From contig DETS01000124.1 of assembly GCA_002361735.1 (NCBI GenBank), positions 1 through 15,564 of the forward strand: a DNA stretch of 15,564 nucleotides, written 5' to 3'. This DNA is from Lachnospiraceae bacterium UBA3282. Its GTDB lineage: Bacteria > Bacillota > Clostridia > Lachnospirales > Lachnospiraceae. Every line of letters starts with the position of its first letter. Within the stretch, counting starts at the first letter, position 1. Shown one piece after another: positions 5,446-14,844 of the stretch. The position numbers and the translations under genes were made by a program. The notes beneath the pieces were generated by a model, which was not told where the DNA came from, did no database searches, and was given only the letters and a program-made list of their open reading frames with translations.

Positions 5446-5731
5446 TAATTGTAAAGGTGTTGACAGAGAGGAGTACGCAAAAACCGCCGCCAGAGAGAGG
5501 AAGCGAAAGCTGAAAGTTTCCTTCGGAGAGGACTTGTGGAATGTGGCTCTTAAGCCGGGAGGCAGAAGCGTTTTCGTGAAAGAAACAGCGAAAGCGGCAG
5601 TAAGCTTCCACGCCTGATCCCCGTTAACGGATCGGAGGCCGTAAATCGGCTTCGCTGAGTGATAAATGAAGGTGGTACCGCGCAATCGCGCCCTTTGTCA
5701 GGAGACTGGCAGAGGGCGCTTACTTTTTATT
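5446..5731 (+). promoter_or_regulatory. Valine T-box riboswitch leader
   Basis: This leader senses uncharged tRNA and controls valS by transcription antitermination. The 14-base T-box core, AAGGTGGTACCGCG, is at 5669-5682, and its UGGU would pair with an ACCA tRNA end, as in tRNA-Val. Stem I is recognisable: GAGAG (5466-5470) pairs with CTCTT (5547-5551), AGTA (5472-5475) faces GAA (5539-5541) as the loop-E motif, and CGCAA (5476-5480) pairs with TTGTG (5534-5538). AGAGAG (5492-5497) and TGAAAG (5511-5516) are the distal loop motifs. By alignment with the Bacillus glyQS leader the specifier is GUG at 5543-5545, a valine codon. A palindromic stem near 5618-5635 precedes the antiterminator. Confidence 0.93.
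5688..5731 (+). terminator. Regulated terminator of the valS T-box
   Basis: GCGCCCT (5688-5694) pairs with AGGGCGC (5713-5719). The stem continues through the flanking bases to a 6-base loop at 5701-5706, about 13 bp in all with two G-U pairs. The T-rich tract TTACTTTTTATT follows. It competes with the antiterminator formed by the T-box core. Confidence 0.9.
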
Positions 5732-5747
5732 AAGGAGGAAAAGAGAG

Positions 5748-8444
<2,697 letters not shown>

Positions 8445-8518
8445 AAAATTTCTTTTTTCTCTGGTAATATCGGCCGATTTGGTGTAAAGTTATATTTGAG
8501 GGAAGTAGTGGAAATAAA

Positions 8519-8532
8519 TGACATGTGTGTCA
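8519..8532 (+). repeat. Small palindrome upstream of the fapA-like gene
   Basis: TGACA (8519-8523) and TGTCA (8528-8532) form a perfect 5-bp inverted repeat with a TGTG centre, 32 bases before the start codon. A second palindrome, ATCGGCCGAT, is at 8469-8478. They could be operators or leader structures. No convincing promoter hexamers accompany them, so the gene may be read from valS. Confidence 0.3.
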
Positions 8533-8563
8533 TAAGATAAAGTAAGGAAAGGAGGTGAGTCAC

Positions 8564-10138
8564 GTGGCAGAAATCAACCTATCTGCGGAGCAGCTTAATA
8601 AACTGAAAGCGGCTATGGAAAAAGCGAAAGGTGCAGGTGCGCAGCCGGCTCAGGCAGCACCGCCTCCGCAGCCCGATGTATCGCAGCCGGCGGTTCCGGG
8701 AGCGGCTGCAGAGGCAGTCGGGGAGCCGGGAGCAGAGGAAAGCCTGCCGCAGATTGAAACCAATCTGGCGGAAGGTACCTATCTCAGAGTGGATGAGGAT
8801 GAGATGGCTGCGTGGCTCTACCTCGCACCGCCGCAGGAAGACCAGACCTACACGAAGCGCGAATTGGAAAGTTATATGCAGCAGCATGGTGTCGTCAAAG
8901 GGTTTCACAGCTCCAATCTCTCGGCAATGATCAAAAAGAAGATTTATGACAGAGAGATCCTGGTGGCAAGAGGCGCCGAGACGAAACCCGGAACAGACGG
9001 TTATTTTGAGTATCTGTTTTCTCCGGAGGAGCACGGCGCGCCTAAGGTCAGGGAAGACGGTTCGGTGGACTATTCCAGCATGAATGCGCTGCAGAACGTG
9101 CACAAGGGCGATAAAGTGGCAATCTACCACTATGCGGTACAGGGCGTGAACGGCTACACCGTGCTTGGCGGCGAGATGAAGGCGAACCCGGTGAGGGATC
9201 TGCCCCCGATGCGCGGTAAGGGAATCATCAGGGAAAATGAAGTGTATTATGCCCAAAGCGACGGTAAGATCGAGGTTAAGGACGGCAAGATCGACATTCA
9301 GAATGTCCATGAGATCATGGGGGATGTGGATGCGATCATTGGAAAGATAGAATTTTTCGGAGACATTATCATTAACGGTAACGTGGAAGGCGGCGTTGTC
9401 ATTCGTGCCGGGCGTAATATTGAAATTCACGGTACGACCGGTTCGGCGACTTTGTTTGCGGGCGGCGATGTGTTGTTATCCCGCGGCATTCAGGGCGGCG
9501 GCAAGATATCAGCCAGAGGAAATGTTTACGCGGAATTTATCGAGAATACCAAAGTGGATGCGGGGGGGCTGGTGCAGTCCAACGTTATTTTGAACGCACA
9601 GGTGAATGCGAAAGATAAGGTGATCACTACGGGTAAGAAAGGCGCCATCATCGGCGGTTATACCCATGCCTTAAAGAGTATCGAAGTCATCACGGCCGGA
9701 AATGATGTGGAGTTAAAGACCGTATTGCATTGCGGATATGAACCGGAATCTTTTGACAAGCTTTTAGAGGCGAGACGGCGTGAGTCGGAGATCAAGGAAA
9801 AGCTTTCCAAGCTGGTGGATACCATGACGGAGGCGCTGCGTGAGAAGCGTATGCGCGGGTCGAATACTTCCCGGGCTACGGAGGCGAGCCTTCTGGAATG
9901 GAACAGCTTAAAGGATGAATATTTTGCGGAGCTGGATAAAGTGGGACAGGAGCGGGAAGCGCTTGAGAACACGATGGAAGAAGGTAAGGACGCCTATATC
10001 AAAGTAGACGGCAATATTTACCGAAATGTGGTCATCGGCATCAACGCCGAGCAGATGACGCTGGATCGAAACACCTGCTTTATGAAATATTCTGCGGACA
10101 AGGGCGTGATCGAAGGGACGGTCATCGTACACAATTAG
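8564..10138 (+). CDS. DUF342 (FapA-like) polymer-forming protein
   Basis: A 524-residue protein of the DUF342/FapA family. Residues 1-22 form a helix (LSAEQLNKLKAAMEKA), and 23-65 are an Ala/Pro/Gln/Glu-rich linker. Residues 70-215 hold the N-terminal DUF342 domain. Residues about 215-390 form a beta-helix with repeating strands such as GDIIINGNVEGG and GRNIEIHG. About 395-475 is a charged coiled coil and the end returns to beta strands. The start is GTG 8564, because AAAGGAGG (8548-8555) lies 8 bases upstream; the alternative GTG at 8555 lies inside that site. FapA is named from flagellar gene clusters, but no flagellar gene is visible here, so a flagellar role should not be assumed. A general scaffold or cell-surface-linked function is possible. 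Confidence 0.85.
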   Translation: MAEINLSAEQLNKLKAAMEKAKGAGAQPAQAAPPPQPDVSQPAVPGAAAEAVGEPGAEESLPQIETNLAEGTYLRVDEDEMAAWLYLAPPQEDQTYTKRELESYMQQHGVVKGFHSSNLSAMIKKKIYDREILVARGAETKPGTDGYFEYLFSPEEHGAPKVREDGSVDYSSMNALQNVHKGDKVAIYHYAVQGVNGYTVLGGEMKANPVRDLPPMRGKGIIRENEVYYAQSDGKIEVKDGKIDIQNVHEIMGDVDAIIGKIEFFGDIIINGNVEGGVVIRAGRNIEIHGTTGSATLFAGGDVLLSRGIQGGGKISARGNVYAEFIENTKVDAGGLVQSNVILNAQVNAKDKVITTGKKGAIIGGYTHALKSIEVITAGNDVELKTVLHCGYEPESFDKLLEARRRESEIKEKLSKLVDTMTEALREKRMRGSNTSRATEASLLEWNSLKDEYFAELDKVGQEREALENTMEEGKDAYIKVDGNIYRNVVIGINAEQMTLDRNTCFMKYSADKGVIEGTVIVHN

Positions 10139-10142
10139 CAGT

Positions 10143-11483
10143 GTGAGAAAAGAGATGGAAGAACAGTATGATACATACGGGGCGGCGGAGGATTACATCT
10201 ACGCCACCCCTAAATTTACCTCAAAAAACAGTTTGGAGGACACGAGGCGCTTTCTTGCGCATCTGGGTTCTCCTGCACAGGATAGAAAAATTCTGCATGT
10301 TGCAGGCACAAACGGAAAAGGTTCCGTTTGTGCTTATTTGTCGTCTGTGCTGCAAACGGCAGGGATCTCCTGCGGGATGTTCACTTCGCCGCATCTTGTT
10401 TCCATGCGGGAACGCTTCCGTATCAATGGTAAGATGGTGTCTGAGGAACGTTTTTTATGGGCTTTCCGAAAAGTGATGGAAGCGCTGAAACGTCTCCCGG
10501 AACCGTTGGCAGCGGCAGGCTATCATCCGACCTTCTTTGAATTTCTTTTTTTTATGGGAATGCTCCTTTTTGAGGAGGCAGGGGTGGAGTATGTGGTCTT
10601 GGAGACCGGGCTGGGAGGAAGACTGGATGCGACAAATGCGGTAGAACGAAAAGAAATGTGCATCTTGACGTCAATAGGATATGATCATATGGAATATTTG
10701 GGGGAGACGCTTGCCGAGATCGCGGCGGAGAAGGCAGGGATCCTGCAAAAGGATGTGCCCGTGGTCTATCCCGAAAAAGGGGAAGAAGTGACCCGCGTCA
10801 TCGCGTCCTGCGCCCGAAAAATCGGGGCAAAATCCTATCCTTTGGAGAAGGATGCGATAAAAGAAGTAAAGATTGGGAATAAAACGATTGATTTTTCTCT
10901 CCATTTACTCTATTATGATTATATTGGTTTTACTGTGTCCACTTCTGCACTCTATCAGGTGGAGAATGCTTCTCTGGCAGTGCAGGCGCTTTCGCTTTTG
11001 CGGGAGGAGCGGATCACGGCAGCCATATTACAACAGGGGATTTTTGAGGCATCGTGGGAAGGCAGGATGGAGGAAGTCCTGCCGTCGGTGTATGTGGACG
11101 GTGCGCACAATATAGACGGAATCCGTGCCTTTCTGGAGACGGTGGGCACACATCCCTGCGCGGGAAAGAGGGTTCTGCTCTACTCCTCGGTGTCGGACAA
11201 GCAGTACCGGGAGGCGGCGGCAGCGCTTGCGCAGGCAGGTCTTTTCGCGCGGATCTGTCCCGTACAGATGGAAGGGGAACGGGCTCTGTCCTTGGACGAA
11301 CTTGTGGACTGCTTTGGAACGTACACAGGGTTTGACATGGAGATTTATGATACGCTGGAAAGGGCGTATACAGAGCAGGTAACGCATAAAAACGACATAG
11401 ATGCGGTGTATCTTGTCGGTTCTTTATATTTGGTGGGCGAAATGAAAGCCCTTTTAAGGAGAATGCAGCATGATCAATTTTGA
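10143..11483 (+). CDS. folC: Bifunctional folylpolyglutamate/dihydrofolate synthase
   Basis: A 446-residue Mur-ligase-like enzyme that adds glutamate to folates and usually also makes dihydrofolate from dihydropteroate, in the cytoplasm with ATP. Motifs are the P-loop GTNGKGS (55-61), the TSPHL segment (81-85), ETGLGGRLDATN (154-165), the IGYDHMEYLG metal/ATP region near 178 and the C-terminal domain motif DGAHN (319-323). Length is typical. The start is uncertain: GTG 10143 begins 4 bases after the upstream stop without a clear ribosome binding site, and ATG 10155 has only AAAAGAG abutting it. Translational coupling to the DUF342 gene is likely. The similarity to other FolC proteins begins near residue 12, so either start gives a whole enzyme. 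Confidence 0.94.
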   Translation: MRKEMEEQYDTYGAAEDYIYATPKFTSKNSLEDTRRFLAHLGSPAQDRKILHVAGTNGKGSVCAYLSSVLQTAGISCGMFTSPHLVSMRERFRINGKMVSEERFLWAFRKVMEALKRLPEPLAAAGYHPTFFEFLFFMGMLLFEEAGVEYVVLETGLGGRLDATNAVERKEMCILTSIGYDHMEYLGETLAEIAAEKAGILQKDVPVVYPEKGEEVTRVIASCARKIGAKSYPLEKDAIKEVKIGNKTIDFSLHLLYYDYIGFTVSTSALYQVENASLAVQALSLLREERITAAILQQGIFEASWEGRMEEVLPSVYVDGAHNIDGIRAFLETVGTHPCAGKRVLLYSSVSDKQYREAAAALAQAGLFARICPVQMEGERALSLDELVDCFGTYTGFDMEIYDTLERAYTEQVTHKNDIDAVYLVGSLYLVGEMKALLRRMQHDQF

Positions 11484-11616
11484 AGAAGAATTGAAAAAGT
11501 TTCATCCCAGTTTGGAAGTGGAAGACGCGGAGGAAGCGATTTATAACCAAGATCTGACGGATATGGCGGATCTGATGGTCAAGATCGTTAAGGAATCGAA
11601 GAAGGCAGGAGAATAG
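11470..11616 (+). CDS. Small acidic hypothetical protein (48 aa)
   Basis: A 48-codon gene starting at ATG 11470 and overlapping the end of folC by 14 bases. AAGGAG (11456-11461), inside folC, is 8 bases upstream, which is ideal. The product is rich in Glu, Asp and Lys, starts MINFEEELKKF and continues with two likely helices (LTDMADLMVKIVKES). It has no membrane helix, signal peptide or cysteine. I do not recognise the family. The strong ribosome site, overlapping placement and codon use like its neighbours argue that it is real. It sits between folC and the zinc-ribbon/TPR gene, separated from the latter by a perfect hairpin. Confidence 0.75.
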   Translation: MINFEEELKKFHPSLEVEDAEEAIYNQDLTDMADLMVKIVKESKKAGE

Positions 11617-11620
11617 AGGA

Positions 11621-11640
11621 CAGTGTGAAAAATCACACTG
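11621..11640 (+). repeat. Perfect 8-bp intercistronic hairpin
   Basis: CAGTGTGA (11621-11628) and TCACACTG (11633-11640) pair perfectly around an AAAA loop, between the 48-codon gene and the zinc-ribbon/TPR gene. No T-run follows, so it is not a standard terminator. It ends 20 bases before the next start codon and could affect mRNA processing, stability or translation, or be a protein-binding dyad. Confidence 0.7.
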
Positions 11641-11660
11641 CAGAATGAGGATCAGCGTAA

Positions 11661-13079
11661 ATGATTTGTTATCGGTGTGGATGTACTCTGTCCGAACACG
11701 ATTTTTGCACGAACTGCGGCGCCGATGTAGCCCTTTATAAAAGGATCATATATATATCGAACCGTTTCTACAATGACGGTCTCGAGCGGGCAGGCGTCAG
11801 GGACCTGACCGGTGCGATCGCGAGTTTGCGACAGAGTCTTAAATTTGATAAAAACAATGTGGAGGCGAGGAACCTTCTGGGACTGGTGTATTTTGAGACC
11901 GGAGAGGTGGTAGCCGCCTTAAGCGAATGGGTCATCAGTAAAAACCTGCGTCCGAAGAAAAATATCGCGGACGATTATATCAACATGATCCAGACGAACC
12001 AGAACCGTCTGGATACCATCAATCAGACGATCAAAAAATACAATCAGGCATTGACATACTGTAATCAGGACAGCCTGGATCTGGCGGTCATTCAGTTAAA
12101 GAAAGTGCTTTCCCTGAATCCGAAATTTATCAGGGCGCACCAGCTCCTTGCCCTTTTGTATATCAACAGCGAGGAGTGGGAGCGGGCAAAACGGGAGCTC
12201 ACGAAATGTTTGGAGATTGACACCAACAATACGGCTACGCTCCGTTATCTGAAGGAAGTGGATGAGATGCTGCTTCCGGAGGAGGGCACGAAACCTTCCA
12301 AGAAACAGAAGAAGTCGGAGGAAATCGTCAAATACCAGAGCGGAAACGAGACCATCATCCAGCCTGTCAATATGAAGGAAGGACGGGGCGTCACCTCCCT
12401 CTTAAATCTGGGAATCGGTCTTGCCATCGGTATCGCCATTGCCTTTTTCCTGATCCTGCCGGCAAGGATACAGACAGCGAAGGCGGGCATTGACGAGGAA
12501 TTGAGAAAGGTCAGTGAGCAGTCCGACGCAAAGACGGCTACCATTGACGAGCTGCAGCAGCAGCTTGCGGAGCTTCAAACACAGAATGAGGCGCTGCAGC
12601 AGGATGTTACCGCTTATATGGGGCAGGACGGCACCTTACAGTCCGTGGAGAGTTTGATGAAGGCGGCAGGGGCGTATCTGACAGATGCAGAGGATGTTAT
12701 CACGGTGATGGATTATCTGCAGGAGGTCGATGCGTTAAAGGCTGAGGAAGGAGAGGAAAATTCGGAGGCTTTTGACACGCTCTATCATACACTGCTTGCG
12801 CTGATCGGGCCGCAGGTGGCGGAATCCTATGACAAGGATGGTCATGATGCGTTCTGGGCGGGAAATTATGCAGACGCGATTCCAAATTTGGAAAAGGCGT
12901 TTCTGTACGATGCCACGAACGGGCAGGCGCTCTTTGATCTGGCAAACTCTTATAACCGTATCGGAGAAAAAGAGAAGGCAAAGGAGACCTACCGCCAGGT
13001 GATCGAGTTGTTCCCCAATACCGAGAAAGCGGATAAGTCAGAGAAATTCCTGGCGGAGCTTGAGGACGAGGAGGAGTAG
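11661..13079 (+). CDS. Zinc-ribbon and TPR membrane protein
   Basis: A 472-residue multidomain protein. Residues 1-22 are a zinc ribbon with CxxC pairs at Cys3/Cys6 and Cys16/Cys19. Residues about 30-195 form TPR-type helical repeats (DLTGAIASLRQSLKFDKNN; LDLAVIQLKKVLSLNPKF; EWERAKRELTKCLEIDTNN). A basic linker and one membrane helix (about 246-267) follow. Next come a coiled coil (275-317), rich in Gln and Glu, and a second TPR block (about 395-465, including AIPNLEKAFLYDATN and a KAKETYRQVIELFPN repeat). The likely topology is an inside zinc/TPR half and an outside coiled-coil/TPR half. GAGG lies 10 bases before ATG 11661. I recognise the architecture but no named function. It may be an assembly or scaffold protein. 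Confidence 0.8.
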   Translation: MICYRCGCTLSEHDFCTNCGADVALYKRIIYISNRFYNDGLERAGVRDLTGAIASLRQSLKFDKNNVEARNLLGLVYFETGEVVAALSEWVISKNLRPKKNIADDYINMIQTNQNRLDTINQTIKKYNQALTYCNQDSLDLAVIQLKKVLSLNPKFIRAHQLLALLYINSEEWERAKRELTKCLEIDTNNTATLRYLKEVDEMLLPEEGTKPSKKQKKSEEIVKYQSGNETIIQPVNMKEGRGVTSLLNLGIGLAIGIAIAFFLILPARIQTAKAGIDEELRKVSEQSDAKTATIDELQQQLAELQTQNEALQQDVTAYMGQDGTLQSVESLMKAAGAYLTDAEDVITVMDYLQEVDALKAEEGEENSEAFDTLYHTLLALIGPQVAESYDKDGHDAFWAGNYADAIPNLEKAFLYDATNGQALFDLANSYNRIGEKEKAKETYRQVIELFPNTEKADKSEKFLAELEDEEE

Positions 13080-13129
13080 GAGCCGCACTCGCATACAGAA
13101 GAAAAAAGGATATCTGAGAGACGAAAGAG

Positions 13130-13160
13130 GACATGATGGAATCCATCATGTCTTTTCTTT
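13130..13160 (+). terminator. Rho-independent terminator before spoIIAA
   Basis: GACATGATGG (13130-13139) and CCATCATGTC (13143-13152) form a perfect 10-bp stem with a 3-base AAT loop, followed at once by TTTTCTTT. It ends transcription from the folC/TPR side 24 bases before the spoIIAA start codon, leaving little room for a spoIIA promoter downstream of it. Confidence 0.9.
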
Positions 13161-13184
13161 ATGCCGAAAGGAGGTTAACATAAT

Positions 13185-13493
13185 ATGGATGAGGATTTCA
13201 AGGTGATTGACAACTACTTAATGATAAGGATGCCGGTGGAGATTGACCACCACAAGTCGATTGACATAAGTTCGAGGGCGGACCGTTATATCGTCTCCAA
13301 AAAGGTAGGGAACGTGGTGTTTGATTTTGAGAGGACGACCTTTATGGACAGCTCGGGGGTTGGGGTCATCCTGGGGCGTTATCGAAAGATTTCCTGCTTT
13401 GGCGGCAAGGTGTACGCGGTCAATGCGGGCAGCAGGATCAGGCGGCTGCTTCTGCTGTCGGGGATGGAGAACATTGTGGAGATTATGGATTGA
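13185..13493 (+). CDS. spoIIAA: Anti-sigma F factor antagonist SpoIIAA
   Basis: A 102-residue STAS-domain protein, the anti-anti-sigma factor of early sporulation. In its unphosphorylated form it binds SpoIIAB and frees sigma-F in the forespore. The phosphorylation motif is TFMDSSGVGVILGRY. Ser57, the second Ser of DSSG, corresponds to the B. subtilis phosphoacceptor Ser58. The remainder of the STAS fold is complete (VFDFERTTFMD strand, GGKVYAVNAG, RRLLLLSGMENIV). AAAGGAGG (13167-13174) lies 10 bases before ATG 13185. It is first in the spoIIAA-spoIIAB-sigF operon, 36 bases ahead of spoIIAB. In Bacillus this operon is read by sigma-H; I could not find a convincing sigma-H promoter here. Confidence 0.95.
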   Translation: MDEDFKVIDNYLMIRMPVEIDHHKSIDISSRADRYIVSKKVGNVVFDFERTTFMDSSGVGVILGRYRKISCFGGKVYAVNAGSRIRRLLLLSGMENIVEIMD

Positions 13494-13529
13494 AGTTGGC
13501 ATGAATAGAAAGGGAGAAAGGATAAGAAC

Positions 13530-14018
13530 ATGATAGAGATATTGGAAAAGAAAGATTACAGACAGATCACAAATGAGATGCACTTGGAATTTGCGGCTGT
13601 GTCTGCGAATGAGGCATTTGCGAGAATGGCGGTGTCAGCCTTTATTGCGCCGCTGAATCCAACGCTGGAGGAGCTCTCCGATGTCAAGACGGCGGTTTCT
13701 GAGGCAGTGACGAACGCGATCCTGCACGGCTATGAGAATAAAGGCAGCGTGACCGACCGTGTGCAGATGAACTGTGCGTTGAAAAATGATGTTCTGGAGG
13801 TGGAGATCATTGACCGCGGCGTGGGGATGGCGGATGTAGGACGTGCCATGGAGCCGCTCTTTACCACCAGGCCGGAGTGGGAGCGTTCCGGAATGGGCTT
13901 TGCCTTTATGGAAGCCTTTATGGATGACCTGGAGGTGGTTTCCGAGCCGGAGCAGGGCACCCTCGTGCGTATGTATAAAAAGATTGGCTTACATGCCTGG
14001 ATCGGAAATGAGGAATAG
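13530..14018 (+). CDS. spoIIAB: Anti-sigma F factor and serine kinase SpoIIAB
   Basis: A 162-residue GHKL-type kinase that holds sigma-F inactive and phosphorylates SpoIIAA. Its ATP-binding motifs are intact: the N box SEAVTNAILHGY (Glu58, Asn62), the G1 box DRGVGMAD (95-102) and ERSGMGFAFME (118-128). The PLFTTRPE lid segment is also present. The conserved MHLEF...FAR region, with Arg32 equivalent to the sigma-binding Arg20 of Bacillus, begins at Met17. The protein therefore carries about 12 extra residues at the N-terminus compared with B. subtilis. The AAAGGA site at 13517-13522 is 7 bases before ATG 13530 and supports the longer form; Met17 has no site. It is followed 3 bases later by sigF. 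Confidence 0.95.
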   Translation: MIEILEKKDYRQITNEMHLEFAAVSANEAFARMAVSAFIAPLNPTLEELSDVKTAVSEAVTNAILHGYENKGSVTDRVQMNCALKNDVLEVEIIDRGVGMADVGRAMEPLFTTRPEWERSGMGFAFMEAFMDDLEVVSEPEQGTLVRMYKKIGLHAWIGNEE

Positions 14019-14021
14019 CCC

Positions 14022-14777
14022 ATGGAGGAGACTGCCGTTTTAATCGAACGATCACAGGCAGGAGATAAAGAGGCAAGAGAGATACTGATCGAGGAGAATC
14101 TGGGGCTGGTGCGGCATATTGTGAAACGTTTTGTCGGGAGAGGGTACGATACGGAAGATTTGTTTCAGATCGGCTGTATCGGATTGATCAAGGCAATCGA
14201 TAAGTTTGATCTGGAATTTCAGGTGCGTTTTTCCACCTATGCGGTGCCTATGATACAGGGGGAAATCAAACGCTTTCTGCGCGATGACGGTATGGTGAAG
14301 GTGAGCCGTACCTTGAAGGAGAACGGCTGGAAGATCAGGCAGGCGGCGCAGAAGCTTTCGCAAATCTATGGCAGGGAGGCGACCTTACAGGAATTGTCTG
14401 CGGAGACGGAGCTTTCAGTGGAGGATATCGTGATGGCGCTTGACGCAAACGTTGAGGTGGAGTCCATCTATAAATCGGTCTATCAGTCTGACGGCAACGA
14501 GATCTTTTTGGTGGATCAGGTGGTGAGCGGCAGCAGCGGTGCAGCCGCAGGCTTACATCGGGATGATGGCGATACGGAGAAGGAGGGAATCCTAAACCAT
14601 ATCCTGCTGGAACAGCTTCTTTCGACGCTGACAGAGACGGAGAGAGAGCTGATTCACATGCGCTATTTTCAGGACAAGACGCAGGTGGAGGTGGCGAAGG
14701 CGCTGGGCATCAGCCAGGTGCAGGTCAGCAGGATGGAGAAAAGGATTTTGCTACGGCTTAGGAGAGAGGTGGGGTGA
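14022..14777 (+). CDS. sigF: RNA polymerase sporulation sigma factor sigma-F
   Basis: A 251-residue sigma-70 family factor with regions 2, 3 and 4. Region 2 includes EDLFQIGCIGLIKAIDKFD (45-63) and RFSTYAVPMIQGEIKRFLRDD (69-89). Region 3 follows (KVSRTLKENGWKIRQ). Region 4 ends with the helix-turn-helix TQVEVAKALGISQVQVSRME (220-239). It is called sigma-F rather than the similar sigma-G because it is third in an operon after spoIIAA and spoIIAB. It directs forespore-specific transcription after asymmetric division. A Gly/Ser/Ala-rich linker (about 168-189) separates regions 3 and 4. The start is ATG 14022, 3 bases after spoIIAB; GAGG (14010-14013) is 8 bases upstream. Confidence 0.96.
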   Translation: MEETAVLIERSQAGDKEAREILIEENLGLVRHIVKRFVGRGYDTEDLFQIGCIGLIKAIDKFDLEFQVRFSTYAVPMIQGEIKRFLRDDGMVKVSRTLKENGWKIRQAAQKLSQIYGREATLQELSAETELSVEDIVMALDANVEVESIYKSVYQSDGNEIFLVDQVVSGSSGAAAGLHRDDGDTEKEGILNHILLEQLLSTLTETERELIHMRYFQDKTQVEVAKALGISQVQVSRMEKRILLRLRREVG

Positions 14778-14797
14778 GAATTCTGATTAAAAAGAGG

Positions 14798-14844
14798 GTT
14801 AAGGGGGTATTTTTTGATGAAAAGACAAGGAATACCCCTTTAAC
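14798..14844. terminator. 14-bp stem after sigF, possibly bidirectional terminator
   Basis: GTTAAGGGGGTATT (14798-14811) pairs fully with AATACCCCTTTAAC (14831-14844), with one G-U pair, around a 19-base loop that can fold further (TTTT with AAAA). It begins 20 bases after sigF. On the plus strand no T-run follows. On the minus strand the stem is followed by CCTCTTTTTAATC, which is more terminator-like. It probably ends transcription from one or both sides. Confidence 0.6.

Noticed and set aside
5429..5617. 62-codon ORF inside the valS leader
   Set aside because: The region is explained by T-box stem I and its loops; the frame has no ribosome binding site and covers structural RNA.
8469..8478. 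GCCGAT motif as a sigma-D (motility) promoter before the DUF342 gene
   Set aside because: No TAAA element lies 15 bases upstream, and the motif is simply the palindrome ATCGGCCGAT.
8579..9430. 283-codon frame antisense to the DUF342 gene
   Set aside because: Shadow of the plus-strand gene: composition is biased, no ribosome binding site is evident and no recognisable domain is present.
13105..13142. Possible sigma-H promoter for spoIIA (AAAGGATAT with GGAAT)
   Set aside because: The -35-like element matches well, but the only GAAT downstream is 22 or so bases away and lies inside the terminator stem. The spacing does not fit the 11-12 bases expected.
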